The notes beneath the pieces were generated by a model that ran no database searches, was not told the DNA's origin, and was given only the letters and a program-made list of their open reading frames with translations. From NCBI RefSeq assembly GCF_022427145.1, contig NZ_JAKSXN010000005.1, forward strand, positions 62,001-126,000: a stretch of 64,000 bases of DNA, in the 5' to 3' direction. Origin of the DNA: Paenibacillus timonensis (lineage in GTDB: Bacteria; Bacillota; Bacilli; Paenibacillales; Paenibacillaceae). Made by a program: the position numbers and the translations under genes. Shown piece after piece: positions 43,009 through 52,030 of this stretch (positions are counted from its first letter, which is position 1; every line of letters starts with the position of its first letter).

Positions 43009-44940
43009 TTGTTCGATTCCAGCTCCGAATCAACTTGGGCTTCCTCCGTATCCCCGGCGGATATCTATTTGTTCCGCGAAGGGACGTTGTATCAAAGCTA
43101 CCGCACCTTTGGCGCCCATCCCGTAACCGAAGGGGGAAGACGCGGCGTCCGCTTTACCGTTTGGGCCCCGAATGCATGCCAAGTCGCCGTTGTCGCCGAC
43201 TGGAACGGTTGGAAGGGGACGCGTGATGTACTATATAAGATACCCGAATCGGGAATTTGGACTCGTTTTTTTCCGGATATTCAGGTTGGAAGTTTTTACA
43301 AATTCGCCTTGACGGGGCCGGATGGAGAGACTCGGTTCAAAGCGGATCCCTATGCTTTTTACGCTGAAGTGAGACCAAAAACCGCTTCGATCGTCACCCG
43401 GCTGGACGACTACGTCTGGGGAGACGGGGAGTGGATTCAAGGCCGTAGCGCACCGTATGCACAGCCGATGAACATTTACGAGCTGCATTTCGGTACTTGG
43501 CGGCAACGGCCGGACGGAACGTTCTACACCTACCGAGAGATGGCGGATTTGTTAATCCCTTACGTGAAGGAGATGGGCTACACCCATATCGAAATCATGC
43601 CGCTTTGCGAACATCCGTATGATTTGTCTTGGGGATATCAGGCCACCGGGTATTTTGCGCCGACCAGCCGCTATGGGGAGCCGCAGGACTTGATGCATTT
43701 CGTGGATAGGTGTCATCAGGCCGGTATCGGAGTGCTGCTCGACTGGGTGCCGGGCCATTTTACGAAAGACGATCACGGGCTGCGCCTTTTTGACGGGACG
43801 CCGCAATACGAATATGCCGATCCGGCCAAAGCGGAAAAACCGGGGTGGGGGACGCTCAGCTTTGATTTCGGTAAACCTGAGGTTCGTTCTTTTTTGATCT
43901 CCAGTGCGATATATTGGCTTGAAAAGTACCATTTCGACGGGCTCCGGGTCGACGCGGTCACCAGCATGATTCGGTTTGACTTCGAGAAGCCTTCCTGGGC
44001 GGCAGCCCACAATAAACAAGGCGGCACCGAAAATCTGGAGGCGATCGATTTCCTGAGACAGTTAAATACTGCAGTTTTTCGCTATTTCCCGCATGCCTTG
44101 ATGATGGCGGAGGAGTCCAGCGCTTGGCCGATGGTGACCGCGCCCGTAGACGATGGGGGGCTCGGGTTTAATTACAAGTGGAATATGGGCTGGATGAACG
44201 ATACGCTGGACTACGTCGAAACCCCGTTTGGGGAACGCCCCCATCGCCATGGCTTGCTCACGTTCCCGATCTGGTATGCCTATTCGGAGAACTTTACGCT
44301 CCCGCTATCCCATGACGAGGTGGTGCATGGCAAAAAATCGCTGCTGGATAAAATGCCGGGCACGTACGATCAAAAATTCGCCGGACTGCGTCTGCTGCTT
44401 GGGTATCAGCTGACGACTCCGGGGAAAAAACTGATATTTATGGGCGGGGAATTCGGCCAATTCATCGAATGGCGGGATCAAGGCGAGCTGGATTGGTTTC
44501 TGCTCGATTATGAGGCGCATCAACGCATTCATGGGTATTGCCAGGCGCTTAACCGCTTTTACCTGCAAGAGCCGGCATTGTGGGAGCTGGATCATGCGCC
44601 CGAGGGTTACCGGTGGATGATCCCGGACGACGACAAGCAAAGCGTGATTGCGTATGTGCGAAAAGGAAAGCAGCCGGAAGATTTACTGCTGGTCCTGCTG
44701 AATTTTCTGCCTGAGGAAAGAGACGAGTATCGCGTCGGCGTTCCGTTGCCTGGACGGTACGAACTCGCGTTCAACAGCGATGACGTTCGTTTCGGCGGCT
44801 CGGGAAAACATCAGCCAAAAGTGATTCCGGCTGAAAAAAAGGCTTGGAACGGTCAATCGCAAAGTCTAACCGTTACGCTTCCTCCGCTGAGCATGACGGT
44901 ATGGAAGCGTCAAGCGCCAAGAAGGAGGGCGAAAGGATGA
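43009..44940 (+). CDS. glgB: 1,4-alpha-glucan branching enzyme
   Basis: GH13 branching enzyme of 643 residues introducing alpha-1,6 branches into glycogen. N-terminal CBM48 (about 30-120; GVRFTVWAPNACQVAVVADW), catalytic barrel with GVLLDWVPGHF, the nucleophile Asp in FDGLRVDAVTSM, the acid/base Glu in LMMAEESSAWP and LPLSHDEVVHGK, and a C-terminal beta domain. The start is TTG after AAGGGTGG. The stop overlaps glgA as ATGA. The 183-bp divergent region with glgC has no clear operator. Confidence 0.95.
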   Translation: MFDSSSESTWASSVSPADIYLFREGTLYQSYRTFGAHPVTEGGRRGVRFTVWAPNACQVAVVADWNGWKGTRDVLYKIPESGIWTRFFPDIQVGSFYKFALTGPDGETRFKADPYAFYAEVRPKTASIVTRLDDYVWGDGEWIQGRSAPYAQPMNIYELHFGTWRQRPDGTFYTYREMADLLIPYVKEMGYTHIEIMPLCEHPYDLSWGYQATGYFAPTSRYGEPQDLMHFVDRCHQAGIGVLLDWVPGHFTKDDHGLRLFDGTPQYEYADPAKAEKPGWGTLSFDFGKPEVRSFLISSAIYWLEKYHFDGLRVDAVTSMIRFDFEKPSWAAAHNKQGGTENLEAIDFLRQLNTAVFRYFPHALMMAEESSAWPMVTAPVDDGGLGFNYKWNMGWMNDTLDYVETPFGERPHRHGLLTFPIWYAYSENFTLPLSHDEVVHGKKSLLDKMPGTYDQKFAGLRLLLGYQLTTPGKKLIFMGGEFGQFIEWRDQGELDWFLLDYEAHQRIHGYCQALNRFYLQEPALWELDHAPEGYRWMIPDDDKQSVIAYVRKGKQPEDLLLVLLNFLPEERDEYRVGVPLPGRYELAFNSDDVRFGGSGKHQPKVIPAEKKAWNGQSQSLTVTLPPLSMTVWKRQAPRRRAKG

Positions 44941-46367
44941 AGATCTTATTTGCTGCGGCGGAAGTCGCGCCGTTTATCAAAACCGGAGGGTTAGCCGATG
45001 TGATCGGCGCGCTGCCGAAGGCGTTGATCGAAGCCGGACACGACGTGCGGATCGTCATGCCGAGATATCGCGAGCTGCCGTCCGTTTACCGGGATCGCCT
45101 GGAGCATTTGGGCACCGGCATGGTTCCGGTCGGATGGCGGAATAAGTACGGGGGCATCTCCCACCTGAACTGGGAAGGCATTCCGGTATATATGATCGAT
45201 AACGAAGATTATTTCGGCAGGGAAGGGGTCTATGGGCATTGGGATGACGGGGAGCGGTTTGCTTTTTTGGACCGGGCCGTGCTGGAGCTGCTTCCGCTTA
45301 CCGGGTTCATGCCGGACATCATCCATTGCCATGATTGGCATACGGCGATGGTTCCGTTGCTGCTGCGGGAGCATTACCGCGATCGGCCGGACTACAAGAG
45401 CATTCGAACCGTTTATACGGTACATAATCTGCTGTATCAGGGGATTTTCCCGGAAGAGGTGCTGGGAGATTTGTTAGGTTTGCCTTGGGACTACTTCACG
45501 CCGGAAGGAGTAGAGTACTACGGCAACGTCAGCTTCATGAAAGCCGGTTTAGTCTACGCCGATCATGTGACGACGGTCAGCCCGACTTATGCCGAGGAGA
45601 TCAAGACGGAGCATTACGGCTACGGGCTGGACGGCTTGCTACGCTCGCTAGGTCGGCGGTTGTCGGGAATCGTAAACGGAATCGACGCCCGGGCTTACGA
45701 CCCGGAGACCGACCTGGAGCTGTTTGCCCGTTACGGCCGCAGCCTGGAGCAGAAGCGCGCCAATAAACCGGTGCTCCAGCGGGAGTTGGGGTTGCCGGAA
45801 GCCCCCGATACGCCGCTCGTCTCGATGGTCACCCGTCTGGTCGAGCCGAAGGGGCTGGATTTAGTGACACGGGTACTGGATGAATGGCTGGGCGAAGACG
45901 AGGTGCAATTCGTGCTGCTGGGCACGGGGGATCCGGCTTACGAAGACTGGTTCCGGGAAGCGGCATCGCGTCATCCGGAAAAGCTCGCCGTTCAAATTAA
46001 ATTCAGCGATGCGTTGTCCCGGCGCATCTACGCCGGCAGCGACATGTTCCTCATGCCTTCGCGGTTCGAGCCGTGCGGCATCAGCCAGTTGCTGGCGCTG
46101 CGCTACGGCACAATTCCCGTCGTGAGGGAAACCGGAGGCTTAAACGATACGGTGCACTCCTACAACGAGTTTTCGGGCGAAGGCAACGGCTTCACGTTTC
46201 GCAATTACAACGCCCATGACATGCTGTACACGCTGCGCCGGGCTATGTCTTTCTACCGCCGGCCCGAGCATTGGAACCGGATAACGTCGAATGCCTTCGC
46301 CGGCGATTACGGATGGGAGGCCTCGGCAAGGCAATATCTCAAGATCTACGAAAGCCTAAAGAAATAG
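44937..46367 (+). CDS. glgA: Glycogen synthase
   Basis: GT5 ADP-glucose:glycogen glucosyltransferase of 476 residues. The N-terminal ADP-glucose site is FIKTGGLADVIGALPKAL; SGIVNGIDARAYDPETD and PSRFEPCGISQLLALRYGT are the C-terminal nucleotide-binding signatures. ATG 44937 follows GGAGGG and overlaps the glgB stop; the frame is open to 44844 but only through glgB codons. It extends the chains that GlgB branches. Confidence 0.95.
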   Translation: MKILFAAAEVAPFIKTGGLADVIGALPKALIEAGHDVRIVMPRYRELPSVYRDRLEHLGTGMVPVGWRNKYGGISHLNWEGIPVYMIDNEDYFGREGVYGHWDDGERFAFLDRAVLELLPLTGFMPDIIHCHDWHTAMVPLLLREHYRDRPDYKSIRTVYTVHNLLYQGIFPEEVLGDLLGLPWDYFTPEGVEYYGNVSFMKAGLVYADHVTTVSPTYAEEIKTEHYGYGLDGLLRSLGRRLSGIVNGIDARAYDPETDLELFARYGRSLEQKRANKPVLQRELGLPEAPDTPLVSMVTRLVEPKGLDLVTRVLDEWLGEDEVQFVLLGTGDPAYEDWFREAASRHPEKLAVQIKFSDALSRRIYAGSDMFLMPSRFEPCGISQLLALRYGTIPVVRETGGLNDTVHSYNEFSGEGNGFTFRNYNAHDMLYTLRRAMSFYRRPEHWNRITSNAFAGDYGWEASARQYLKIYESLKK

Positions 46368-46396
46368 CGGACGCCTGTCGTCCGCTTTTCCTTTTT
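46366..46396 (+). terminator. Terminator of glgBA
   Basis: AGCGGAC pairs with GTCCGCT around 7 nt, followed by TTTCCTTTTT; it begins in the glgA stop codon. Confidence 0.75.
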
Positions 46397-46397
46397 G

Positions 46398-48146
46398 TTA
46401 ACGTTGAATGTGCCGGTACAAGATTCGAAAGCCGTAGGCGTCCAGCGAGATGTTCATTACCCCGTTCGCCGGCGCTACCGCTTCTTCGGTCAGGGCGTCC
46501 CGCCAATCGCTGGTCTGCATCGGGTGCGTTAACGTCACCGCTTTAGACGTATTGTTCATCCATACCGTAAAATGCATTTGCTCGTCCATCCGTTCATAAA
46601 CGATGCACGGATCGCCCGGTTCCGCATGTAAAAATCGAAATCGGCCATGGCGAAGCGCCGGATGCCGTTTGCGCAACCCGATCATCAGCTTGTAGAAATC
46701 GTAGAGCTCACGATCCTGTTTGCTGCGGTCCCACTCCATGCATTTGCGGCAGTCCGGGTCACCGTCCCCGGTGAGTCCGACCTCATCGCCGTAAAACACG
46801 CAAGGCGTTCCGATGTAGGTAAACAGAAACACGACGCACAGCTTGAGCCTTCGTTTATCGCCGCCGACCCGGGTGAGGAGGCGAGGGGTATCGTGACTCC
46901 CCAGCATGTTAAAGACCACTTCATTCGTTTGATGCGGATAACGCATGATCAGCGACCCCATTTCGTCGGAGAAGGCCGCTCCATCCACGCCGCCGGTGAA
47001 GAACTCCAGCACCTTGTCGGCGAACGGATAGTTCATGACCGAATCAAATTGATCTCCCAGCAGCCAATTCAGCGAATCGCTCCACACTTCCCCGATCAGA
47101 TAGGCTTCCGGATTCGCTTGCTTCACGACCTGCCGAAATTCGCGCCAAAACGGATGATCGACTTCATTGGCCACGTCCAGCCGCCAGCCGTCCAATTTGA
47201 TTTCCTTGATCCAGTATTCGGCGACCCCAAGCAAATATTTGCGCAAATCGGGGTTGGCCGTATTAAATTTTGGCATATTAGGAAAAAAACCAAACGTATC
47301 ATAAGTAGGAACCCCATTCGCCACTTTGGCGGGGAAAGCATTCACGTGAAACCAGCCGGCATAAGGGGAGGCTTCTCCATTTTTCAGGACGTCCTGAAAC
47401 GGAGGGAAATGCTCGCCGCAATGGTTGAATACGGCATCCAGCACGACCCGGATCCCTCGGTCATGGCAGCGCTCCACCAAGGTCTTCAGCAGATCGTTGT
47501 CGCCGAAGTGAGGATCGACCTGCTTGTAATCCACAATATCGTATTTATGGTTGGACGGGGCCGTAAACAAGGGCGTTAAATAAAGCGCCGTAATGCCTAA
47601 ATCGGTTAAGTCGTCCAAGTGGTCGATGATCCCCTGCAAATCGCCGCCGAAGTAATTTTCGCGCGTCGGCTTGCCGCCCCAAGCTTCGACCGGCTGAGGG
47701 TCGTTAGATGGGTCTCCATTGGCGAACCGCTCCGGCATGATCTGATAAAACACGGCTTGTTTGGCCCATTCCGGCACCCGGACCACTTCGATTTCGTGGA
47801 TGTACGGAAACTCAAAGCATTCGCCGGGCGGATGCGGCGCTTCCGATTGAATCCCCGCATCCAGCAGGTAGACCGATTCCGTTCCCGCGGTGAGTTTAAA
47901 CGCATAAGAGAGGCGTTTGAATTTGGGACGCACGGCTACCTCCCAATAATCGAACATGCGGTCATGGGCTGCTTTCTCCATCGGCAGCTCCTGGTAGGTC
48001 CCCGCCCAGTCGTATTTGTCCCCGGTCATCGCGTAGACCTGTTCCACATCGTCCCGTTTGGTCCGGATGCGAAGATGGATCGTGGACGGATCGTAAGCAT
48101 AAGCCCATTTGTCCCGGGGGACATGGTAGAGCGCTTCAAGCAACAC
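46398..48146 (-). CDS. GH13_20-type neopullulanase/maltogenic amylase/cyclomaltodextrinase
   Basis: A 582-residue intracellular alpha-amylase-family hydrolase, the normal length for this subfamily. The N-terminal CBM34-like domain (1 to about 125) forms dimers in relatives. The barrel has VVLDAVFNHCG, nucleophile Asp in GWRLDVANEVDH, acid/base Glu in LIGEVWSDSLN and LGSHDTPRLLTR. It opens maltodextrins or cyclodextrins, fitting its position next to the glycogen genes. The start is GTG, 9 nt from AAAGGAGG. No signal peptide. Confidence 0.93.
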   Translation of the reverse strand: MLLEALYHVPRDKWAYAYDPSTIHLRIRTKRDDVEQVYAMTGDKYDWAGTYQELPMEKAAHDRMFDYWEVAVRPKFKRLSYAFKLTAGTESVYLLDAGIQSEAPHPPGECFEFPYIHEIEVVRVPEWAKQAVFYQIMPERFANGDPSNDPQPVEAWGGKPTRENYFGGDLQGIIDHLDDLTDLGITALYLTPLFTAPSNHKYDIVDYKQVDPHFGDNDLLKTLVERCHDRGIRVVLDAVFNHCGEHFPPFQDVLKNGEASPYAGWFHVNAFPAKVANGVPTYDTFGFFPNMPKFNTANPDLRKYLLGVAEYWIKEIKLDGWRLDVANEVDHPFWREFRQVVKQANPEAYLIGEVWSDSLNWLLGDQFDSVMNYPFADKVLEFFTGGVDGAAFSDEMGSLIMRYPHQTNEVVFNMLGSHDTPRLLTRVGGDKRRLKLCVVFLFTYIGTPCVFYGDEVGLTGDGDPDCRKCMEWDRSKQDRELYDFYKLMIGLRKRHPALRHGRFRFLHAEPGDPCIVYERMDEQMHFTVWMNNTSKAVTLTHPMQTSDWRDALTEEAVAPANGVMNISLDAYGFRILYRHIQR

Positions 48147-48336
48147 GGATCGGCGCCTCCTTTCGCGTATTCGCTAGTGTCGTTATGAAGCTTATTATTC
48201 CCCAAGGCAGGCCGGAGCATGAACCGGAAACAAAACATAAATATTCGCCGAATTGACCAAAGTATGATAAACGGGGTTTTGCCTCGCTTGATTAAGTCGG
48301 AACTGTGAAAATATCATGAATGCTATGAAAATTGTT

Positions 48337-48365
48337 TTGCATATATATGCATTCTGATTTATAAT
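48337..48365 (+). promoter_or_regulatory. Promoter of the amino-acid ABC operon with palindrome
   Basis: TTGCAT (48337-48342) and TATAAT (48360-48365) are 17 nt apart. A perfect 14-bp palindrome, TGCATATATATGCA (48338-48351), overlaps the -35 and could be a repressor site. Confidence 0.75.
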
Positions 48366-48420
48366 TAGCCCAGTAATCATCTTAGAATGAAAATAACGAA
48401 GCAGAACAGGAGAGAGATCC

Positions 48421-49272
48421 ATGAAAAAATGGGGCATGTTATTGATAGCCGTCATGATGGTAACTTTGGTGCTGGCCGCTTGCGGACAGGAAAAAAATAA
48501 CAGCGGAAACGCGGCAAACAACGCCGGCCAAGCCGCGAACCAAAATGAAACCCAAGCGGGCGGAGAACAAACCGAACCGGCCAAGAAGCTGATCGTCGGC
48601 ATGAGCGCGGACTTCCCGCCGTACGAGTTCCACATCAAGAACGACAAAGGCGAAGACGAAATCGTTGGTTTCGACGTCGAGATCGCCAAAGAAATCGCCA
48701 AGGATCTGGGTGCCGAGCTGGAGATCAAGGACTTGAAATTCGATACGCTGCTGAACGAATTGTCGAGCGGACGCGTAGATCTCGTCATTTCGGGGCTGAG
48801 CCCGACTCCGGAGCGTGCCGAACAAATCGATATGTCGAAAATTTACTACAAAGCCGAGCAGGCCGTCGTGACCCGCGAAGCGGACAAAGACAAATTCAGC
48901 ACGATGGAATCGCTGGAAGGCGCTAAAATCGGCGTTCAACAAGGTTCCATTCAAGAAGACATGGCCAAGGGAATCCCGAACGCTCAATTGACTTCGCTGG
49001 GCAAAATCAACGATATCATTATGCAGTTGAACACGAACCGCGTAGATGCAGCTATTCTGGAAGGTCCGGTCGCAGAATCGTTCGTGAAGAACGTGAAAGG
49101 CTTGGTGATCACCGATGCGAAGCCGGTAACTGAAGATGAAGGCTACGTAATCGGCATCAAGAAAGGCAACCAGGAGCTGCTGGATCAAGTGAATACGACG
49201 CTGGACCGCCTGATTGGCGCAGGCAGCATCGATCAATTCGTTGCCGAAGCCAGCGCGTTGGCCGAGAAATAA
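48421..49272 (+). CDS. Amino-acid ABC transporter substrate-binding lipoprotein
   Basis: A 283-residue solute-binding protein of the polar amino-acid family (SBP_bac_3). Lipobox LVLAACGQE, an Asn/Gln/Gly-rich linker, then KLIVGMSADFPPYEFHIKND, EIVGFDVEIAKEIAKDLGAE and LVISGLSPTPERAEQIDMS, all standard. Ligand is probably glutamine, cystine or another polar amino acid. It is separated from the permease gene by a strong terminator, which fits higher expression of the binding protein. Confidence 0.93.
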   Translation: MKKWGMLLIAVMMVTLVLAACGQEKNNSGNAANNAGQAANQNETQAGGEQTEPAKKLIVGMSADFPPYEFHIKNDKGEDEIVGFDVEIAKEIAKDLGAELEIKDLKFDTLLNELSSGRVDLVISGLSPTPERAEQIDMSKIYYKAEQAVVTREADKDKFSTMESLEGAKIGVQQGSIQEDMAKGIPNAQLTSLGKINDIIMQLNTNRVDAAILEGPVAESFVKNVKGLVITDAKPVTEDEGYVIGIKKGNQELLDQVNTTLDRLIGAGSIDQFVAEASALAEK

Positions 49273-49288
49273 TCACGGTATCCATCTA

Positions 49289-49329
49289 CAGAAAATAGCG
49301 AAGTCGATCTCGCTATTTTCTGTTTTTTT
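49289..49329 (+). terminator. Intercistronic terminator behind the binding-protein gene
   Basis: A 13-bp perfect stem (CAGAAAATAGCGA with TCGCTATTTTCTG), 8-nt loop and seven T lies between the binding-protein and permease genes of one operon. It probably lets only part of transcription through. Confidence 0.88.
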
Positions 49330-49369
49330 GCGTAAGGGTTTGAGGTAAAGGAGGAGGAAAGAGGTCGTT

Positions 49370-50032
49370 ATGGATTTAATATCGATGTTTATGGAATACC
49401 GCAGTTACTTCTTGGCCGGCGTGCAGTATACGCTGCTCTTGGCGGCGATCAGCGTGTTTTGCGGCTTTATCCTTGGATTGTTGATCGCGTTGCTGCGCAT
49501 GTCGCCTTGGGGAATCGTGCGTTTTCTCGGGCATGCCTGGGTCGAATTTCTGCGCGGCACACCGATGATGGTCCAGCTCTTGATTATTCACTACGGGTTC
49601 GCTTTTATGTTCGACGTCAACTTCACGCCGATCCAATCCGGGGCCATTACGTTGTCGATCAACAGCTCGGCTTATTTGGCGGAAATTTTCCGCGCCGGCA
49701 TTCAGGGCGTCGACCGGGGACAGGGAGAAGCGGCCCGTTCCTTGGGGATGACCAAAGGGATGGCCATGCGCCACATTATCATCCCGCAAGCGATCAAATC
49801 GGTGCTTCCCGCCATCGGCAACGAGTTCATCACCATCATCAAAGAATCGTCGATCGTTTCGATCATCGGTACGGCCGAGCTGATCTATCAAGCGCAATCG
49901 GTCGTGACGATTACGTACGACGGGATGACGCCGTATCTGATCATCGCCATCATGTACTTTATTTTGACATTCACCTTGTCCCGTATTTTGGGCGTGTTCG
50001 AAAGGAAGTTGAAGACCAGTGATCACCGTTAA
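49370..50032 (+). CDS. Amino-acid ABC transporter permease
   Basis: A 220-residue HisM/GlnP-type permease with about five membrane helices. [20 protein letters not shown] and the EAA loop [20 protein letters not shown] with [14 protein letters not shown], which docks to the ATPase, are present. AGGAGGAAAG lies before the ATG. It overlaps the ATPase gene by 14 bp. Confidence 0.93.
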   Translation: MDLISMFMEYRSYFLAGVQYTLLLAAISVFCGFILGLLIALLRMSPWGIVRFLGHAWVEFLRGTPMMVQLLIIHYGFAFMFDVNFTPIQSGAITLSINSSAYLAEIFRAGIQGVDRGQGEAARSLGMTKGMAMRHIIIPQAIKSVLPAIGNEFITIIKESSIVSIIGTAELIYQAQSVVTITYDGMTPYLIIAIMYFILTFTLSRILGVFERKLKTSDHR

Positions 50033-50741
50033 AGGTTTGCATAAAAAATTCGGCCAACTGCATATTCTGCGCGGCATCGACCTGGAAATCTCCAAAGGCG
50101 AAGTCGTCGTCGTCATCGGGCCGAGCGGATCGGGGAAAAGTACGTTTCTTCGCTGCCTGAACCTGTTGGAAGTCCCAACGGAAGGCGAGATCACGTTCGA
50201 AGGCGCTTCGATCACCGGCAAGGGGCATGACATCAATAAAACCCGCGAGAAAATGGGAATGGTGTTTCAGCATTTCAACCTATTCCCGCACAAGACGGTC
50301 ATCGACAACATTACGCTCGCGCCGATTCGCGTGAGAAAGCTCGACAAAGGCAAGGCGGAAGCGATCGCCATGGACCTGCTCCGCACGGTCGGCCTGGAGG
50401 ATAAGCGGGATGCCTATCCGGCCCAACTGTCCGGGGGACAGAAGCAGCGGATCGCGATTGCCCGCGCGCTGGCCATGGAACCCCATGTCATGCTGTTTGA
50501 CGAGCCGACGTCGGCGCTGGATCCGGAAATGGTCGGGGAGGTGCTCGACGTTATGAAGAGCTTGGCGGAACGGGGCATGACTATGGTTATCGTGACGCAC
50601 GAAATGGGGTTTGCCCGCGAAGTCGGCGACCGCATCCTGTTTATGGATCAAGGCGTCATCCTCGAGCAGGGAACGCCGCAAGAGGTATTTGGCGCGCCGA
50701 AGCATCAGCGGACAAAGGATTTCCTGAGCAAGGTATTATAA
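50019..50741 (+). CDS. Amino-acid ABC transporter ATP-binding protein
   Basis: A 240-residue GlnQ-type ATPase. Walker [11 protein letters not shown]-loop [13 protein letters not shown], signature [15 protein letters not shown], Walker [15 protein letters not shown] and H-loop [12 protein letters not shown] are all intact. The GTG start lies within the permease gene behind AAAGGAAG. Together with the two genes upstream it makes a complete polar amino-acid importer. Confidence 0.94.
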   Translation: MITVKGLHKKFGQLHILRGIDLEISKGEVVVVIGPSGSGKSTFLRCLNLLEVPTEGEITFEGASITGKGHDINKTREKMGMVFQHFNLFPHKTVIDNITLAPIRVRKLDKGKAEAIAMDLLRTVGLEDKRDAYPAQLSGGQKQRIAIARALAMEPHVMLFDEPTSALDPEMVGEVLDVMKSLAERGMTMVIVTHEMGFAREVGDRILFMDQGVILEQGTPQEVFGAPKHQRTKDFLSKVL

Positions 50742-50756
50742 GCGGTTGAAGAGGTT

Positions 50757-50926
50757 GTTCAAAAAGTCATCTTTCCATGACGAAGCAGAGCTTGTGTAGT
50801 GGACTCGACATCGAATCTTGAATTCAGCCGGGACCTCCGTTGCTCACGTACCCAAAACGTACGCTCCGCTACTCAGTCCCTAGCTTCATCCAACCTTCTC
50901 GGTCCTGAAAACCTGATTTTTTGAAC
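50757..50926. repeat. MITE-like intergenic repeat with terminal inverted repeats
   Basis: About 170 bp bounded by GTTCAAAAAGTCA (50757-50769) and TGATTTTTTGAAC (50914-50926), inverted copies matching at 12 of 13 positions. The interior has the hairpin CGTACCCAAAACGTACG and no coding frame. It resembles an intergenic repeat I recall from Paenibacillus genomes; that is from memory, not a search. It sits between the ABC operon and the riboswitch. Confidence 0.6.
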
Positions 50927-51112
50927 TTGTATTATATAGACCGTTCGAAACGATAAGTTCGGGCAGTTTTTTTTGCCTTATTCTGCCGAACGCATGATCT
51001 AATTTAATATTCAGTTTACGTATGGACACAAAAATGTAACCCGTCCCATCAAGGTTTTTCGCCACTTGGTTGGAATTACCTGAACAACTGGTTACAAAAT
51101 TGTGATATATTC

Positions 51113-51268
51113 AATGAGCCGAAACCTGATCTTTAGGTGCGGGGGACGAAAGACGAAAACGAACCGTGATGAACGAAATTCGTTTTCTTGGGGTGAAGCG
51201 CATCAACGGGATGCGCCGGGAATGTTCCTTTTTTCCGAATCCGACAACTAACTCCGCAGGCGCAGTCA
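51113..51268 (+). promoter_or_regulatory. c-di-AMP (ydaO/yuaA) riboswitch
   Basis: The region carries the ydaO-type aptamer landmarks in order: CTGATCTTTAG, GCGGGGGACG, TTGGGGTGAA, and the hallmark 3' segment TTCCGAATCCGACAACTAAC ending in CCGCAGGCG. Internal stems GAAAACGAA/TTCGTTTTC and GCGCATC/GATGCGC are perfect. Known members bind cyclic di-AMP and switch genes off, often those for wall remodelling and potassium uptake. A TATATT -10 lies at 51106-51111. The aptamer ends almost at the AAAGGAGGG of the LysM-3D gene. Confidence 0.9.
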
Positions 51269-51284
51269 AAAGGAGGGCAATCCA

Positions 51285-51986
51285 TTGAAAAGTCGCATTT
51301 GGTCTAAAATTGCAGCATCGGCGTTGATCGCCGCAAGTTTGACGATTACCTTGCAGACGGCTTCCGTCCATGCAGACGCGGTACATAAAGCCGTGGAAGG
51401 AGACACGTTTTATCTTCTTGCCAAACGGTACGGCGTGGATTTGAAGAAGCTTATGGCCGCAAACCCATCCGTAAATCCACAAAATATATACGATGGCTTG
51501 AACATCATCATTCCGGGGGCTGAAACCCGCGCGATGGCAATCGCTTCCGCCGCGCCGGTTAAACAGGAGTCCGCTCCGGCCGCTGCCCCAATAACGGCTT
51601 CCGCTTCTAAGCTGAAGGTCATGTCCACCGACAATGTCGTCGAGGCTTGGGGGAAAACCTTTAATTACTCGCAAACCATCAACGTGAAAGCGTCGGCGTA
51701 TACGGCGTCGGCAAGCGAAAATGGGAAATGGGGCGCGGTGGACTACTTCGGCAATCCGTTGAAGCTTGGCACCATCGCCGTTGACCCGAAGGTCATTCCG
51801 ATGGGCACGAAGGTGCTGGTGACCGGACACAGCCATGACGGTTTGCCGGATCAGGCATTTGTGGCTACGGCCTCCGACCAGGGGGGCGCGATTAAAGGCA
51901 ACCGCATCGACATCTTCATTCCCGGCAGCGCCGCGGCCGCGAAGTCTTTCGGCTATCAAGACGTTACCCTTTACGTATTGAAATAG
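51285..51986 (+). CDS. Secreted LysM and 3D-domain cell-wall protein (YocH-like)
   Basis: A 233-residue exported protein. Signal peptide (about 1-31, ending VHADA), one LysM peptidoglycan-binding domain (about 32-77; HKAVEGDTFYLLAKRYGVD), an Ala/Pro linker, and a C-terminal 3D domain (about 132-232) with SAYTAS, GTIAVDPKVIPMGTKVLV and GAIKGNRIDIFIP, whose three Asp give the domain its name. Related proteins are muralytic or lytic-transglycosylase-like. The start is TTG after AAAGGAGGG, directly behind a c-di-AMP riboswitch, so wall and turgor signals probably control it. Confidence 0.92.
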   Translation: MKSRIWSKIAASALIAASLTITLQTASVHADAVHKAVEGDTFYLLAKRYGVDLKKLMAANPSVNPQNIYDGLNIIIPGAETRAMAIASAAPVKQESAPAAAPITASASKLKVMSTDNVVEAWGKTFNYSQTINVKASAYTASASENGKWGAVDYFGNPLKLGTIAVDPKVIPMGTKVLVTGHSHDGLPDQAFVATASDQGGAIKGNRIDIFIPGSAAAAKSFGYQDVTLYVLK

Positions 51987-51994
51987 GACCAGCA

Positions 51995-52029
51995 GAACAA
52001 GAGCTCCCTCGATGAGGGAGCTCTTGTTC
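51995..52029. terminator. Bidirectional terminator hairpin
   Basis: A 16-bp perfect stem, GAACAAGAGCTCCCTC with GAGGGAGCTCTTGTTC, and a 3-nt loop, between the convergent LysM-3D and deacetylase genes. Confidence 0.82.
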
Positions 52030-52030
52030 G

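Noticed and set aside
44844-44936. Upstream extension of glgA
   Set aside because: Overlaps glgB coding sequence; KILFAAAEVAPF is the normal start of glycogen synthases.
50940-50995. GTTCGGGCAG, T8, CTGCCGAAC considered as a terminator of the amino-acid ABC operon
   Set aside because: The T run lies in the loop rather than after the stem, so it is not a usual intrinsic terminator.
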